Part shown: positions 12,219 to 24,300 of the stretch, piece after piece | Position numbering within the stretch: the first letter of the stretch is position 1 | Layout of the letters: each line of letters starts with the position of its first letter | NCBI GenBank assembly: GCA_023525715.1 | Contig: CM042016.1 | Span: 60,549,882 to 60,613,881 of the forward strand | Length of the DNA: 64,000 nucleotides | Reading direction: 5' to 3' | Source: Cichorium intybus | Taxonomy: Eukaryota > Streptophyta > Magnoliopsida > Asterales > Asteraceae | Made by a program: the position numbers and the translations under genes | The notes under the pieces: generated by a model | The model's database searches: none | What the model was told of the DNA's origin: nothing | Seen by the model: the letters and a program-made list of their open reading frames with translations, nothing else

Positions 12219-12255
12219 GGGTTGCCTCCTAACAAGCGCTAAGTTTAACGTCTTC
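12219..12255 (-). other. Conserved Athila-family motif (G1)
   Basis: The minus strand reads gaagacgttaaacttagc, then gcttgttaggaggcaaccc. Near-identical sequence sits at 35205-35241 and 63578-63614. From general knowledge, a gacgttaaac ... gcgcttg ... ggaggcaaccc block occurs just after pol in many plant Athila-type elements. Here it lies after gag-protease, which fits a deletion of pol from an Athila ancestor. Confidence 0.7.
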
Positions 12256-12548
12256 AACCAGACAAACTATTCCTACTGCTATTCTTCTTGAATTCCTGAT
12301 GGCATCTTCTTGTGATCTGGCGCTAAATTGTGAGCCATCATTGATATCAATGAAGTGAGTTGAGTCATCCTGTCACTAACCCCGCTAATTCATTGTTGCT
12401 GAGCTTCCAGAAGTTGAAAGACCTTTGCTTCTCTTTCCCTTGCATCTTTCTCATACCGCTGGTGCCTTGCCCCCAACATCTCCATCATGTCCAGCAGCTG
12501 CTCCATGTCAATGGTGGACAAAGGATGCTCCTTTGTTTCCTTTAAAAC

Positions 12549-13725
12549 TTACTCTTTTCCTCCTTCTCCCATTCGCGTCCATATTTTTCTTTTGTCCCTA
12601 ACCCCAGGCTCCATCAGCAAGTTGTTATCCAAATTCTTATCATCATACCCTTGAGGTAGAGATATGGGACTTCCGAACATATTTAATCTTCTTTTTCTCG
12701 ACCCAAAGAAGATATCCAAATCTCCTGTTTTGCAATCAATAATAGCGCCGGCTGTAGCCAAGAACGGACGTCCTAATATTAATGCGGGCGCATCCTCCTA
12801 ACTCTCATATTCCATGACTAAAAAGTCCACTGGGTAAAAGAAATCCCCAACTTTCACTATGACATTGGTCAGCTTACCTGGGGATACTTTGGTTGACTGG
12901 TCAGCCAACTGTAACACGGTCTTTACCGGCTCTAATTCCTCATTCTTGTATTTATCATACAATTATCCCGGTAGCACATTCACACTTGCTCCCAAATCCA
13001 GCAAGGTGTTCCCAGTGACCACATCTCCTACAGTAGCAGTGATCAGTGGTGACCCAGGATCCTTTTCTTTCTTGGGCAGTATTCCCAACAGTGCCTCACT
13101 AGCTTTAATTGTCAACCTCACAGTGTCAGGTGTGGGAGTCTTGCTTTTTCCATTTTTCTCGCACATCTGCTGAAGAATTCTTGTATCATCAGGAGCATTC
13201 TTAAGTTCATCCCACAAGGGTTGGTTCATCGATGGCCCCGTCGATTTGGGCACTTCTTGCTTTGTCTTTCCCTTCTTATCTTTCTTCCTTTGTTTAACTC
13301 CAGCTATTATTGGCTGCTTTTCCTCTTGGCCATCCTTGTTCTCCTTTGGTTGAGTTTCCTTCTCAACGGGAATTTCTTTTAATTCTGTCTTTCCTATTCT
13401 TCTTTTCAATTTCCACCTTTTCCTTAACTTCTTCTTCTTTTTCACTCTCAGCCTCATTTCCTGATTCTAGACGATCTTCCAGGGTGACCTTCCTCCATTC
13501 AACCTCCACAGTGTTGACATGTTCCTTTCCGGCCCGCTGACCATGGGTCGGATTGACTTCTATGGTACTTGGCAGCTTCCCATTATCTCTTTTTCGTTGG
13601 CCTTCAGCCATTTGGGCGATTTGCCTCTCCATATTGACGATGGCTTTCGCATTGGCCTGCGATTGCTGTTATGTTGTGTTGAACATCTCATACATTTTCG
13701 CGACCAGATCCTCCTAAGTCCCTAG
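12549..13725 (-). pseudogene. G1 aspartic protease region
   Basis: Continuation of the gag polyprotein. It contains a Lys/Glu-rich linker and a retropepsin-type protease core with the active-site word LLDLGASVNVLPG (around 12960-13005) and the later LGRPFLATAGA-type segment ending CKTGDLDIFFG. The normal motif is D-(S/T)-G; here, as in many plant Athila elements, it reads D-L-G. Frames change near 13457, and a stop (tgggataattg) follows LLDLGASVNVLPG. After the protease only a short Met/Gln-rich tail can be read, not reverse transcriptase. Confidence 0.72.
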
Positions 13726-15449
13726 GGCATTGTTGATGGAGTTATTGGGCCCCCTATTGTTGCTGCTACCATTTCCATTGGCATTACCACTATTGTTTGC
13801 CGGTTGATACTACCTGGGCAAGTTGGATGACTGCCCTTGGTAGTTGTTCTGCCTCTAGTTACTGAAATTATGTTGTCCTTGGTTATATGGTCTATAGGGT
13901 CGTCCATTGCCATATTGACCTTGACCCTGACCATAGACTTGATTTGCTTCTTGAGTCTTTGGTCCTCCTTGACCTCCTTGTGGCTGAATCTGAGGTCCAT
14001 TCTGCAAAGTAGACACAAGCCTATCGAATTTCTTATTGAGCTCGCTTATCTCCTTCTTTACATCCTTTTTCCAGTCGGCATCGGCTCCTATTGCTGCAGC
14101 TGTGCCTACCGTCAAGCCTCCTCCGGGTCTTGCATCATAATAGGGCCAATAGATGATGCATTACTTAACTGTTCCAAAAACCGCCAAGCCTCCTCCGGGT
14201 CTTGCATCATAATAGGGCCAATAGATGATGCATTAATCATAGCTTGGTTCGTCTCACTTGCTCCTTCAAAGAATACCTTGACCAGTTGCCACTTTGGAAT
14301 ATCGTGATGAGGGCACGACCTCATCAACTCCTTTAGACGATCCCATGCTTCATGAAAAGCTTCTCCAGGCTTCTACTGAAAATCCTGAATGGCCCTCCTG
14401 ATTTCCGTCGTCTTGCTTGCCGGATAAAACTCTTGTAAGAACTTAGCTTTGAGTTGGTCCCATGTAGTGATGCTATTCGATGGCAAAGACGTAAACCAAT
14501 ATTTGGCTTTGTCTTTAAGAGTGAATGGGAACAATATTAATCTAAAAATGTTCTTATTGGTCTTCCTAGGGGTGTTAGCGTTGGCTATTGCTATAAACTC
14601 ATACAAGTGATTGTATGGGTTATCCTGTTTGTACCCCCTAAATTCCGGTAATATCCCTAACAACTGAGGCCTAATTTCTACTTGAGATTCTATATCAGCA
14701 GGAATGTAAATGGGCGACGAGTCATCGTACTCCCGTGGCTGGAAGTGCGATGAAACCGATTGACCCCTCAGTTGTGCAAAATACAAGGGTTGAGCAGGAT
14801 TACCGTACCAGTGATGATCATTATATCTCTGCTAACCTTATAGTGGTTGATGCTGTTGTGCTCTTCTTGGAGGTCCCCGTCCTCGGTTCCATGGTTGATG
14901 TGGTGCTGGTGGAACCCATCCTTCGTCTTCTTCATCATACCTCTCCTCAGTATCTTGATACTGGTACTGCTGCTGAGGTGGTTGCTGTTGATATTGTTGC
15001 TACGGTGGTATAGGTTGGAATGTGGTTTGTGGTTTAAAAAGTACTGGTGCTGGTTGTGAAATGGGTGTCTGCTGTCTAGATACTAGGGTGCCATCGCAGG
15101 TCGGCGCTCCCCAAGACATGGCAGATGTAAATGGGTTTGTGGATTGAGGTTGGGATAAAGGTTGAAATGGTGGAATCGACGGCGGAGTGCATGAAGGTAT
15201 AAGTGCAGGGGCTGAAGCTGCACCATCAGTACCACTCGTGCTCCCAATGTGGAATTCTGAAACCGAGGGAATAAATGACATTTCCGTTGCCTCACCCGAG
15301 GGTTCCTGGGAAACACTCATTATACTACTACTGACATTACTAAAACTCATTGTATTTAAACGCCTACATGCACGGATATTGCGCGCAGTTCGCTCAATCT
15401 CTGAGTCAAAATGCAAAGGGGATAATTGCTTACCCCTACGGGTACGCAT
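13726..15449 (-). pseudogene. G1 gag
   Basis: Starts at ATG 15449 with MRTRRGKQLSPL, followed by a Ser/Pro/Gln-rich N-terminal region. The capsid core of the Retrotrans_gag type is clear: LLGILPEFRG, PYNHLYEFIAIANANTP, FPFTLKDKAKYWFTSLPSNS, TTWDQLKAKFLQEFYP. A Gln/Gly/Asn-rich tail (YGQGQGQYGNGRPYRPYN) replaces the zinc knuckle; no CxxCxxxxHxxxxC is seen. It is interrupted by an in-frame stop near 15000 and by frame changes near 14200 and 13750. A 72-bp tandem duplication adds 24 residues at 14113-14236. Confidence 0.8.
14113..14236. repeat. 72-bp tandem duplication in G1 gag
   Basis: A 52-bp identical segment beginning caagcctcctccgggtcttg occurs at 14113-14164 and 14185-14236, period 72 bp. 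As 72 is a multiple of three, it repeats 24 residues (unit containing SIGPIMMQDPEEAWRFLEQL). G2 has one unit at this place. Confidence 0.9.
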
Positions 15450-15567
15450 GCACTAATGCAACACGTCCGAGAAATCAAAAACCAAAATTACTAACTAACT
15501 GAAATCAAAAACCAAAAAAATTCAAAAACTAAAAGTCCTACAAATCACGAATTCTCAAGCTCACAAC

Positions 15568-15585
15568 TCCCCTGCAATGGCGCCA
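15568..15585 (-). other. Primer binding site of G1 (tRNA-Asp)
   Basis: The plus strand reads tcccctgcaatggcgcca, which differs at two positions from the 3' end of plant tRNA-Asp plus CCA as I remember it. It lies 5 bp from the LTR, the usual place. Use of tRNA-Asp is characteristic of Athila-type gypsy elements. Confidence 0.82.
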
Positions 15586-15590
15586 AAATT

Positions 15591-16530
15591 TGACATCACA
15601 TTGGTCGTCATGCGGTCAAAAATAAGAAATTACCTAACACACACACTTAGCACAGTGGAAGTCAGGGTCGATCCACAGGAGTTACGTGGTCGAGACAGGT
15701 GACAGATTACCAACTGCAGTGTCACGCTACAGTCAGAGGACCTAGTTCCTAACTTTTTCCAAAACAATCTCAAAAGAACATAAACTAAAACAATTCCAAG
15801 CAAGCATCAACTAACTAAACCTTGTTGCCTACTGAAATCAGAAGTACATCTCCACTTCAGAAGCAATCAAAGGCAATCCAAACATCAAACACAATCCAAT
15901 TACTCAAAAATCATTCACAAGCATAAATACCGAAAAACTAAGAAATTAACATAAACCAAATGATTCTCATTAACCAAATCAGATCCAACAGGTTCAAAAC
16001 AGTAACCAAACTTATTAAAAACAGAAGCAAAGACTCAATGTCAATGGTTGTCACTCCCAAAGACACTAGCCACTATCACTAACTATTTAACTAATTGAAA
16101 ATTAAAGATAAAAACATGAAAATACCAAAAAATGGTTGCTAAAGCTAAATCTCGGAGTCAAAGAGCCTTGGGGTCGATTTCACACCAGGTCTTCGCTAAA
16201 TTTTTCGACCTAAAAGCCTCTATTTATGGTTGCAAAAATCTTGAGACCGCGCCGCACATAAGTGGATCCTGCGTCGCGCGTAGTGGTTTATCCACATTTT
16301 ATTGGCATTTGAATTCCTTCATGAATTCCGCGGCGCGCGTACGTCTTTTCCTGATTTTGCCTTGATCTTCAAACTTCTTCCAAATTACACGCTTTTGGTC
16401 CCTGTTTTCATTATTTCTTTCCAAACAAGTGCTGGCACGAAAAGTGAGAATACCATGATGTATATGATATAATTTCACTAAGAATAGGGCTCAACAACGA
16501 CTAAAATATGTGATATTACTAGGCGTTGTC
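15591..16530 (-). repeat. 5' LTR of G1
   Basis: 940 bp, TGACATC ... GCGTTGTCA on the plus strand, shorter than the about 1.12 kb LTRs of G2 and G3, so an internal deletion is likely. The TATA region reads cataaatagagg on the minus strand near 16215, one base off the ctataaatagagg of the other copies. It contains the CpG-rich words gccgcacataagtgg and ccgcggcgcgcg. Confidence 0.86.
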
Positions 16531-16936
16531 AGTGTTCTTCATTGTTATTGGCTAAAATTGAGTTTTTGATATTCAAAACAAAGTTTTGTGCAAGAAATCG
16601 GTGGATTCAGATTTGTTGGACGTTTTCGGTTTGCCTGTGGAGTTTTCGGGGGCAGCGCGAGTTTATAACTAGGGCTTTCTTGCAGTTTTCGGTCGGTTAA
16701 GTGCATTTTCGGTCAGCCCAAATTTCGTGTTCGGTGATACCTTTAGGGTTTTGGTGATTTTGGTGTCATCTGGTGATTTCAGTCAGAGTTCTCATCTGGT
16801 TTTTGGTCAAGTGTGATTCTTGGTCCTTGTTTTCGATTTGAGCTACCTTTTGGTTGAGGATTTCGGTCAAGAACTTGGTTTTCGGTGTGCTGATTTCGGT
16901 CTAGTCAGATTTTTCGTACTTTTTGGTTCATTTTCA
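16531..16936 (+). other. Leader of copia C
   Basis: 406 bp T-rich and ttttcgg-rich stretch before the gag ATG. No LTR end and no initiator-Met primer site is visible, so the start of C lies left of the G1 insertion. Confidence 0.55.
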
Positions 16937-19227
16937 ATGGAATTAGCTACTACTATGCATTCTCATATTGATTATGTCATGGGTACGGTCACCCGCATTC
17001 CTAGGCTGCTCATTGCTGAAGGATTTTCAGAATGGAAGTACAGATTCGAACAATATATTAAAATGAAAGATGTGAAACTGTGGAGAAGTTTTTTACGTCC
17101 GCCTGTCAAAATCAGAATCACTCGACAAGATGGCTCTATACAAGATAAACCTATTGAAGAATACATAGATTTGGAATTTGACAAAGTGGACCAAGATGAA
17201 AGGGCCCTTGCCACTCTTACTATGGCACTGTCTCCGGATATTGCTCAGGGCTTTAGAGAGTACAAAAGCGCCAAATCTTAATGGGATGCATTGATTGAGG
17301 TCTACGAAGGCAATGACGACATGAAACAAAGCATGCAAGACCTGCTTCGTCAGATGTTTAATATGTGTAATCATGTTATTGGAGAGACACTTGAGACCCA
17401 ATTGCAACGTTTTATTACCTTAAACACGGAGATGATCACTGCTGAATTATGCTGTCAAAAACTGAAGTCAACAAGAAGTTGTTCAACTCTCTACCAAGAA
17501 GCTGGGATATGAATGTAGCGGTGATTAAGAAGACAAGAGACCTTGGCAAACTTTCCCTTTTTGAGGTGATGGCTATCATTAAATCTTGCAACATGGATGA
17601 TAAGCAAAGGGAAATCAATCATGTCACCTCTTACCAATCTGCCAATCTGGGTGCATCTACAAATAGTGCATTTTCTGCTCTCCCAGCACAACAAGCTTCT
17701 TCTTCATCCAGTATACCGATGGCATCTCCAGTCCCCTCAGCTCCAAGTCCTGCTTCTAAATCAACTTTCCTAGCTCCAACTATTCCCAAGGGAGCTGAAC
17801 AAAACTTGGCTATGATGGCTGGTCTTTTAAATTGTTATAATGCTCTCGTTGCCGTGAACTGATTCAGCCAGTCATGGTTGGAGATCTTGATCAGATTCAC
17901 CCTGACGATGTTGAAGAAATGGACATTTCCTGGCATATTGCTATGCCGGTATTCAGGGAAAAAAGTTCACCCAGCAAACGGGAAGAGACAATTGTGGTGC
18001 AAACAGAGACAAACATCTGGGCTTTAATAAGTCTTAGCTGTGGTGCTACAACAATCACGAGCCTGGATATTTTGCTCGTGAGTGCACCAAGCCTAGAGTG
18101 GAGAATGATAATGCTTAGAGAAATCTGGTTCTAGTTAGAAAAAATCGTGAAACTCCTCCTCAGAATATAGAAAGAGCTTTGGTGGCACAGCAGTTCATGT
18201 GGGAGGATCAAATGCAGGCCCTGAATTTGGCTGAAGATGGTGGAGCTCACCTAGCCCAGATCGAAGGTGACATGGATGTTGATGCTGCTAAAGAACAAAT
18301 GATGGATCTACAGATTGGATTCATGGTCTCTACCACCCCCGCCAACACTGAGGTTAGTGAAGTTTCTTGCTCTAAATCTTGTGATGATAAGATTGCTAAA
18401 TACCGTGAGCTGAATGATAAATTAGTTAGAGAAATATTTGATCTTGAAAATGTTGTTTAGAATTCTAAAAAGAAACTCAAACCTCTTCAAGAAATGCTAG
18501 ATGCTAAAACATCGGATTTTAATAAATTGCAAGAAGATTATAGCATAAAATCTTCTCACCTTAAATTTGCTAATAAAGATATTGCCAAGTTAACTAGTGA
18601 ACTTGATGCATTGAAAGTCAAATATAATGATGTTGATTTCACTATTAAAAAATTCGATGCATCAAGTGCAGTTGTTGAATCTAGGATTGAACATACGTTA
18701 AAATGGCAAAACAAACATGGTGAAGGTTTTGGCTACGAAATGGTTCCACCACCTTTTAATAATTACTTTACTCCGTCCATTGATAACCAAGAGAGACAGA
18801 ACAACCCGTTACATCCAATTCCATTCAGAATGATCAATCTGGCACCATTGAGAGTACTGAAATGAACTCTACTGATTCTTCTATCTCATGTACAGATAAG
18901 CTGAAAAAGAAGGATGAGGAAAATGAATACAAGCGTGTTTTTAATTTTGATAAAAACTATTTGAAAACTGATGTTTCTATTTTTCCTGTTATTGATGATT
19001 GTGTGTGATCTGACACTAAAACTGCTAATGTTTTGAAAAATTCTTGTGATGTTAATTTTCAAAAATTTAGGACCAAGAATTCTGTTAAAATATATGTTTC
19101 TTGCTTGTGTGTGTGTGGTAATGCTTTGAAACAATCAGGACCTGGACAAACTTCCACTGCTCCTTTGAAAAGACAAACTTGTTTCAACTGTAGAATTGCT
19201 GGTCATATTGCTAGAAATTGTCCCTGA
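16937..19227 (+). pseudogene. copia C gag, large type with two zinc knuckles
   Basis: ATG 16937 gives MELATTMHSHIDYV. The gag core follows (GFSEWKYRFEQYIKMKDVKLW, DERALATLTMALSPDIAQGF, KLFNSLPRSWDMNVAVI). A first decayed CCHC knuckle is near 18040-18100 (CYNNHEPGYFARECTKP in frame, one Cys lost). A long coiled-coil region (18360-18690, KYRELNDKLVREIFDLENVV, KLTSELDALKVKYND) comes next, and a second, intact knuckle CFNCRIAGHIARNC lies at 19180-19221. An in-frame TAA (17279-17281), a frameshift near 17450 and several later stops make it a pseudogene. Very large gags with a coiled coil are usual in SIRE/Maximus copia elements. Confidence 0.78.
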
Positions 19228-19614
19228 TATTTGTATGCTCAACAACATGAACAGTTCTGGCAGAACGTGCCAAGGGTGAGATCTTATAAAAGAAAACCCT
19301 CGAGGTCACATTCTCGGAATAAAAATCGAAATGTTTCAAAAATGAAGACCCAAACTGCCCAGGATAAAAGGAATGACTCGAGTAGTAGTCCTATGTTAAA
19401 ATCAAATTTCAAATGTTCCCATCTGGTCCAAAGACAAAAGATTTAAATCCATTTATAGATGGGTTCCCAAAGGCAGTATTTCAAAAACCTCTAATATCTC
19501 ACCATTATTTGATAAACGTGACATGAATTTAGAATCCGTTTCCTGTATCGATAGAAAGGGTCAACCTAGTTTCCGAATGGACTGGGTCCCTAAATCTAAT
19601 TAATCCTGCAACTT

Positions 19615-20955
19615 ATGCAGGAAAAGCTATGGAGGAATATCATTAGACTCTGGTATGTTGATAGTGGGTATTCCAGGCACATGACAGGAAACATGTCCCG
19701 GTTAAACGATATTGAAAATTTCAACTGTGGGTATGTTTCCTTTGCAGGAGGAGAAAAAGGGAAGATTACTCAGAAGCAGACTATTTTGAATGGCGTGTTG
19801 AAATTTGAGAACATAAACTTTGTTCCTCAGCTTAAGCATAGTCCGCTGAGTGTTTCACAAATATGCGACAATGGTTTTTCCACCCACTTTATTAAGAAAG
19901 AATGTCTAATTCTTAAACCTGGTGTGGTCATTGCAGAGGAGTGGATTCTTGTTAGATCTGAACGCAAAAGCAACTCTTTTATCATAAATATGAATCACAA
20001 CACTCCTGAAAAAGTCACATGCGTGTTCTCAAAAGCCTCTGAACAGAATGCCATGTTGTGCCATCGACGTCTTGGTCACGCCAATGCGAAGAATTTCAAT
20101 AGTCTCGCTAAAAACGATCTTGTCCGAGGCCTTCCTATTAAAGACTTCATTACCTTTGAAAAGTGTGTTTCCTGTGCTCAAGGAAAACATCATCGGAAGC
20201 CGTACAAGCCCAAATTGGTCAACACCATAGATTCACTCCTTCAACTGATTCATATGGATCTCTTTGGCCCCGTCAACGTTCTCAGTATAAACAAAAGCTC
20301 TTATTGTTTAGTTATTATTGATGATTACTCACGTTTTACTTGGGTTTTCTTTTTGAAAAATAAGAGCGAAACTACAGAGCTGGTCATGAGATTCATCACC
20401 CTCATTGAAAAACAAACGAATCAGAAGTTGAAGGCAATTCGATGCGACAATGGGACTGAATTCAAGAACGTGGTGTTGGATAAATTCTATGCAAATAAAG
20501 GAGTGCAGCATCAGTATAGTGCTGCTCGTACACCTCAACAGAATGGTGTTGCTGAGTGCTGGAATAGAACCTTAATTGATGCTGCACGTACATGCTTGTC
20601 AATTCCAAACTACCGGTGTTCTTCTGGGCCGAAGCAATTAACACAACGTGCTATGTCCAGAATCAGGTCATTATCAACATGCCTCAAATTAAGAACCCAT
20701 ATGAAATTCTCTATGGCCGCAAACCAACTGTTGCACATTTTCGCACCTTCGGTTGCCCTTGCACCCTCCATGATCTTGAAGCTACTCCAAAGTTTAAGTC
20801 TAAAGCTGATAATTGCTACTTTGTGGGTATGCGGGTAAAACTGCTTATCGGGTGTATAACAAGGTGACCAAGTAGATTGTGGAATCGTTCGACGTGCGAT
20901 GGTTAGAAGAGAATGAGACGGATGCTCGTGTTGGAACCGACTGGTTATTTAATAA
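19615..20955 (+). pseudogene. copia C pol, protease and integrase
   Basis: Protease with WYVDSGYSRHMTG (active-site DSG codons 19660-19668; the usual Cys after DSG is Tyr). Then comes GAG-pre-integrase (CHRRLGHANAKNF ... CVSCAQGKHHRK), then the integrase core (HMDLFGPV, RCDNGTEF, QNGVAECWNR, where the catalytic E is kept but the usual ERRNR is changed). A frameshift at about 20600 moves the rest (LPVFFWAEAINTTCYVQN, NPYEILYGRKP) to another frame. The coding trace ends with SFDVRWLEENE and TDWLFN directly at the F insertion. Reverse transcriptase of C is not in the window. Confidence 0.83.
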
Positions 20956-21273
20956 TGTTGAATTGTTTAAATTGTTGAAACACAGAAGTAGGATCTAGAT
21001 TCAATAATGCGGAAAATAACAATAAACATGAACACACAATATGTAGAACTGATGTCGAATGATTAACATGCAACTCAAGAACAATTTAGAGAGAACTATT
21101 CTGTATGAGTGCCGCAAAATAAGAATACAAAAGTTCACCCTAATTAGGGTACGTGCATGCCTTATATACTAAAACTAACTATGGAATGGACAGGCCCACC
21201 CATAAATACATGCTAACATTAAGGCTTGATTATTGCATGCGCAATTGACTCAATCTAAATAAATATTTCTACA
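20956..21273 (-). repeat. 3' LTR of element F
   Basis: 318 bp, tgttgaattg ... atttctaca, followed by atctcccccttt. A TATA box (agtatataag on the minus strand) is at 21161-21170. It is unlike the D and H LTRs. The second LTR is not in the window, so the outer end relies on the junction with coding sequence of C. Confidence 0.75.
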
Positions 21274-21306
21274 ATCTCCCCCTTTGAGTCAAATTGCAAA
21301 GAAGCT

Positions 21307-24300
21307 TCATTCATCAACTTCTGGTTTCGGAACATTTAGAACTTTCTCAAACACCTTCGGAATCAAAAGCAAGATTCTCTTTTGGAACGCCATGTACCAG
21401 GTCAGCATGTCATTGAAACACCTTTTATCATATGCTGTGTTGCCTCGAGTCTTATTGATGAGATCGAGTATCTTCTTCAATGCAGGAGTCCGATACAAAT
21501 GTTTGTCTCACAAAGAACATCTTTTTGACTGAATCCTTGCCTTCCTTGGAGGGGTATGCCACATTCCACTCTTTTTTGCTAATTCTTCCGACACGACCTT
21601 TACTAAGATCAGAAGAAGGTTTTTTAGCTGAGCATTCGGGAGTAGAATCCAAAACTGCAACAACTTCCACATCCAGTTTTGCAACTTCAAGGATGTAGCC
21701 CATGAGTAGTTTCTTGACATGTTCAACACGAATTTCGTAGTCTTCATCCCTTGAAAGAATATTGAACAGAGAAACCCAATCAAATGGATTCATGAAAGGA
21801 AGATCAGCCAGAGTGAATTCATCCTTCTCCTGATCGGTTCCCCTACGAGCTAGGAAGATAGCATTTTTGAACGGGGAAGTGACTCGTGGCATTCTTGGAG
21901 TGAGTTTCACAATTTTCTTTAGGCTCCAAGTAAGATATTGAGGTTTCGAGTTTGCCAGGTAGAAGTTGAAGAGCATGCCATTGACGACGGCACTGGGTTG
22001 AGTATTCGTTATGAGTTCGTCAAAGAAACGAATAAAGAATACTCTAGCAGTCATATGAAAATCAATTTGAGAAACCACTTGATTTCCGATGTCGTATGAG
22101 CAATTTTGCTGCAACCAGTTCTGAATTGGTTGAGTGATGGCTTCCTTCTTCATGGTTTCGTAATCCCAACCTGGAAAGTGTAGCATCCGTAATTCCAACA
22201 GAAGTGCAGTATCTCGTTTGGCTGCTTCTTCAGCATCAAGCTCTCGATTGATTCTGAGAATGTCATCAATCTCTTTTTCCCTTTCAGCTTTGGCCAATTT
22301 AGCTGTTTACGAAAGCTCAGTCTCATCTTCCTCATCATCTTCACCAATCTTCTTTGTCTTTCGTTTTGAAGGACCGGTAGATGTGTCACCAACATTCATC
22401 TTTTCAAACCAATAGGATTTTGGTTTTTGAATTTCATTAGCTGACTTTTCAGTCACTGGTTCCTTCATATTGGTGACTGTGGAAAATCTTGCTCGTCTGA
22501 TGGGATTTTCTATTGGCTTCTTCAAACTGTCTCCCTGATATTCTTTGGAAACATTCGAGGTATTTAAGTTATCCTCTGGAGTCTCCGTTCCCTGGTTAGA
22601 CTCCTTCTCCTTTTTCTTTTCTTTAAGTTTGTCAGACTCTTTTTCTTTGTTCGGATTTGGTTCATCCTCTATGTTCTTGTCACCCCCTTGTTTCGGAACG
22701 ACAATGTCTTCCGAAACACCCTTGATTTTGCTCAACAAAAGGAGAACAGGATGAAGTTTGTTTGTAATATGACCACAAACATAAGGAGTGAGGATCGGAT
22801 CGTCTTCTTCAAGTGCTCGATGAATATATGAATCGATATTGTTAACACAACTCCGAATAGCCTGAGTTGTCGAAACAGCAGATGACAGGACTGCTGTTGT
22901 GTGTTTGAGATCAGCCTTCAGCACTTGAATCTTTGTAGTTTTGGAAGCCAAGAGACCCATGACTTCATTCTCCATGGCAAGATCTTCATGTAACTTTTAT
23001 GCCTTGGCTTCAAGAGAAGAAGCCAGTTCAGAATTCTCCTTCTTCAGTTCCGAACGTAGAGTGGCGAGAGCCTCCTTTTCAGCTCTAAGGGTATCTGCAA
23101 ACCCTTGAATAACCAAAGTCGTTTTGGCATTGTTGGACTGATGGGAGTCTCGGAAGTCCTGTGTGAACTTTAGAACGTCAGTCTCCAGTCGGCCAATCTT
23201 TGTTGGCGAATCCTCCATGTGTTTCTGATTCTGTTCCATCAACAAGGTGAATTCCTTCATGATCTTGACATTTTCAGTAATCAACGTCTCAACATGCGTG
23301 TTGTGGACTTCTAACTGGGATTTCTAGTCGGAAGTAGAAGGACCCTTGTTGACTTGCAGTAACTGATCCAACTTGGCTGAAAGTTCCTTAAATTGCCCCT
23401 TCAACATCGGAGCATTCTCATCAGAAGTATTAAAATTCACATTGAAAGGAGATTCAATGTAATTAGCCATGTCATCCTGAGCATCGTAAATCAGGACATC
23501 TTCATCTTCTTCTTCGGAATTAGGGTTTGGAAATTTGGGTGAGGGGTTGGTGGTTCGTTCTGGTGATGGAGATTTACGAGGTGGAGAGTTAGGTGGTGGA
23601 GATTTTTGTGGTGGAGATTTCTGTGGAGGCAATTTAGGTGGTGGAGATTTAGGTGGTGAGGATTTAGGGTTGGAATGTGGGGTGGTTTTCGGAGTAGGGT
23701 TAGCAGTGGGAGTTGGGGGTCGTGGATTGGTGTTTACGATGGGTTCTCCTTCATCATTGTCATCCATGTCATCCTTTAAAGGATTCATGATGTGTTGATT
23801 ATCAGAATGTTCGTCTTCCGAGAGATGTGGCATGACAAGTTTCCGAAGCCTTCCTGAGCGTTTGGCTGGCTTTTCGGTATCGGAAGCAGCACCCTTTCCC
23901 TTGCGTTTTACTACTTTCTTCGGATTTTCTAGCTTATCAAAAGCATCTTGATGCTTTTGATCAAGAGGACGTATAACAAAGGGAGTCTTCTTGCTGTTGT
24001 CAACGACACACTTGATGTCATTCGGAACCCGACTAGTCATGGCCATAGGAATTGTGCCTATGAATTCGAAATCGTCCGCTTTTGTGGTAACGAAGGTGGC
24101 AGTTGGTAAAGTCAGAATTATGGCCATAACTGAGTCAGTCATGACATGAATGTCATGCTTCATAATAGTCATGTGAACAATGAGGGACCAGAAGCGAGCA
24201 CAAGAGATCTCTGTGTGTCAAAGTTTGTAGTTGACACTGTCCACGAATTGACTCCACAAGATAGAGCCAAAGTCAATATTGACATCATTATAGAGACCAT

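Larger units (their letters stand above)
10924..16530 (-). mobile_element. Athila-like element G1, 5' segment
   Basis: Right piece of G1 with, from right to left, 5' LTR, tRNA-Asp primer site, gag, protease, a noncoding stretch and the N-terminal half of the ORF1-like gene. No reverse transcriptase, RNase H or integrase motif is found between the protease and the ORF1-like gene. The same order is seen in G2, so the lack of pol is a property of the family. G1 adjoins the leader of copia C at 16531. Confidence 0.88.
16531..20955 (+). mobile_element. Old Ty1-copia element C, 5' part
   Basis: Plus-strand copia element with leader, gag and protease-integrase. It is cut at 20955 inside pol, just after the integrase, by the LTR of element F. 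Its 5' LTR is not seen; G1 lies directly to the left of the leader, so G1 probably inserted in the 5' end of C. Many stops and frameshifts show it is the oldest layer of the nest. Confidence 0.82.

Noticed and set aside
23535..23798. Plus-strand Gly-rich ORF
   Set aside because: It is the reverse reading of the Pro-rich minisatellite of the F accessory ORF.
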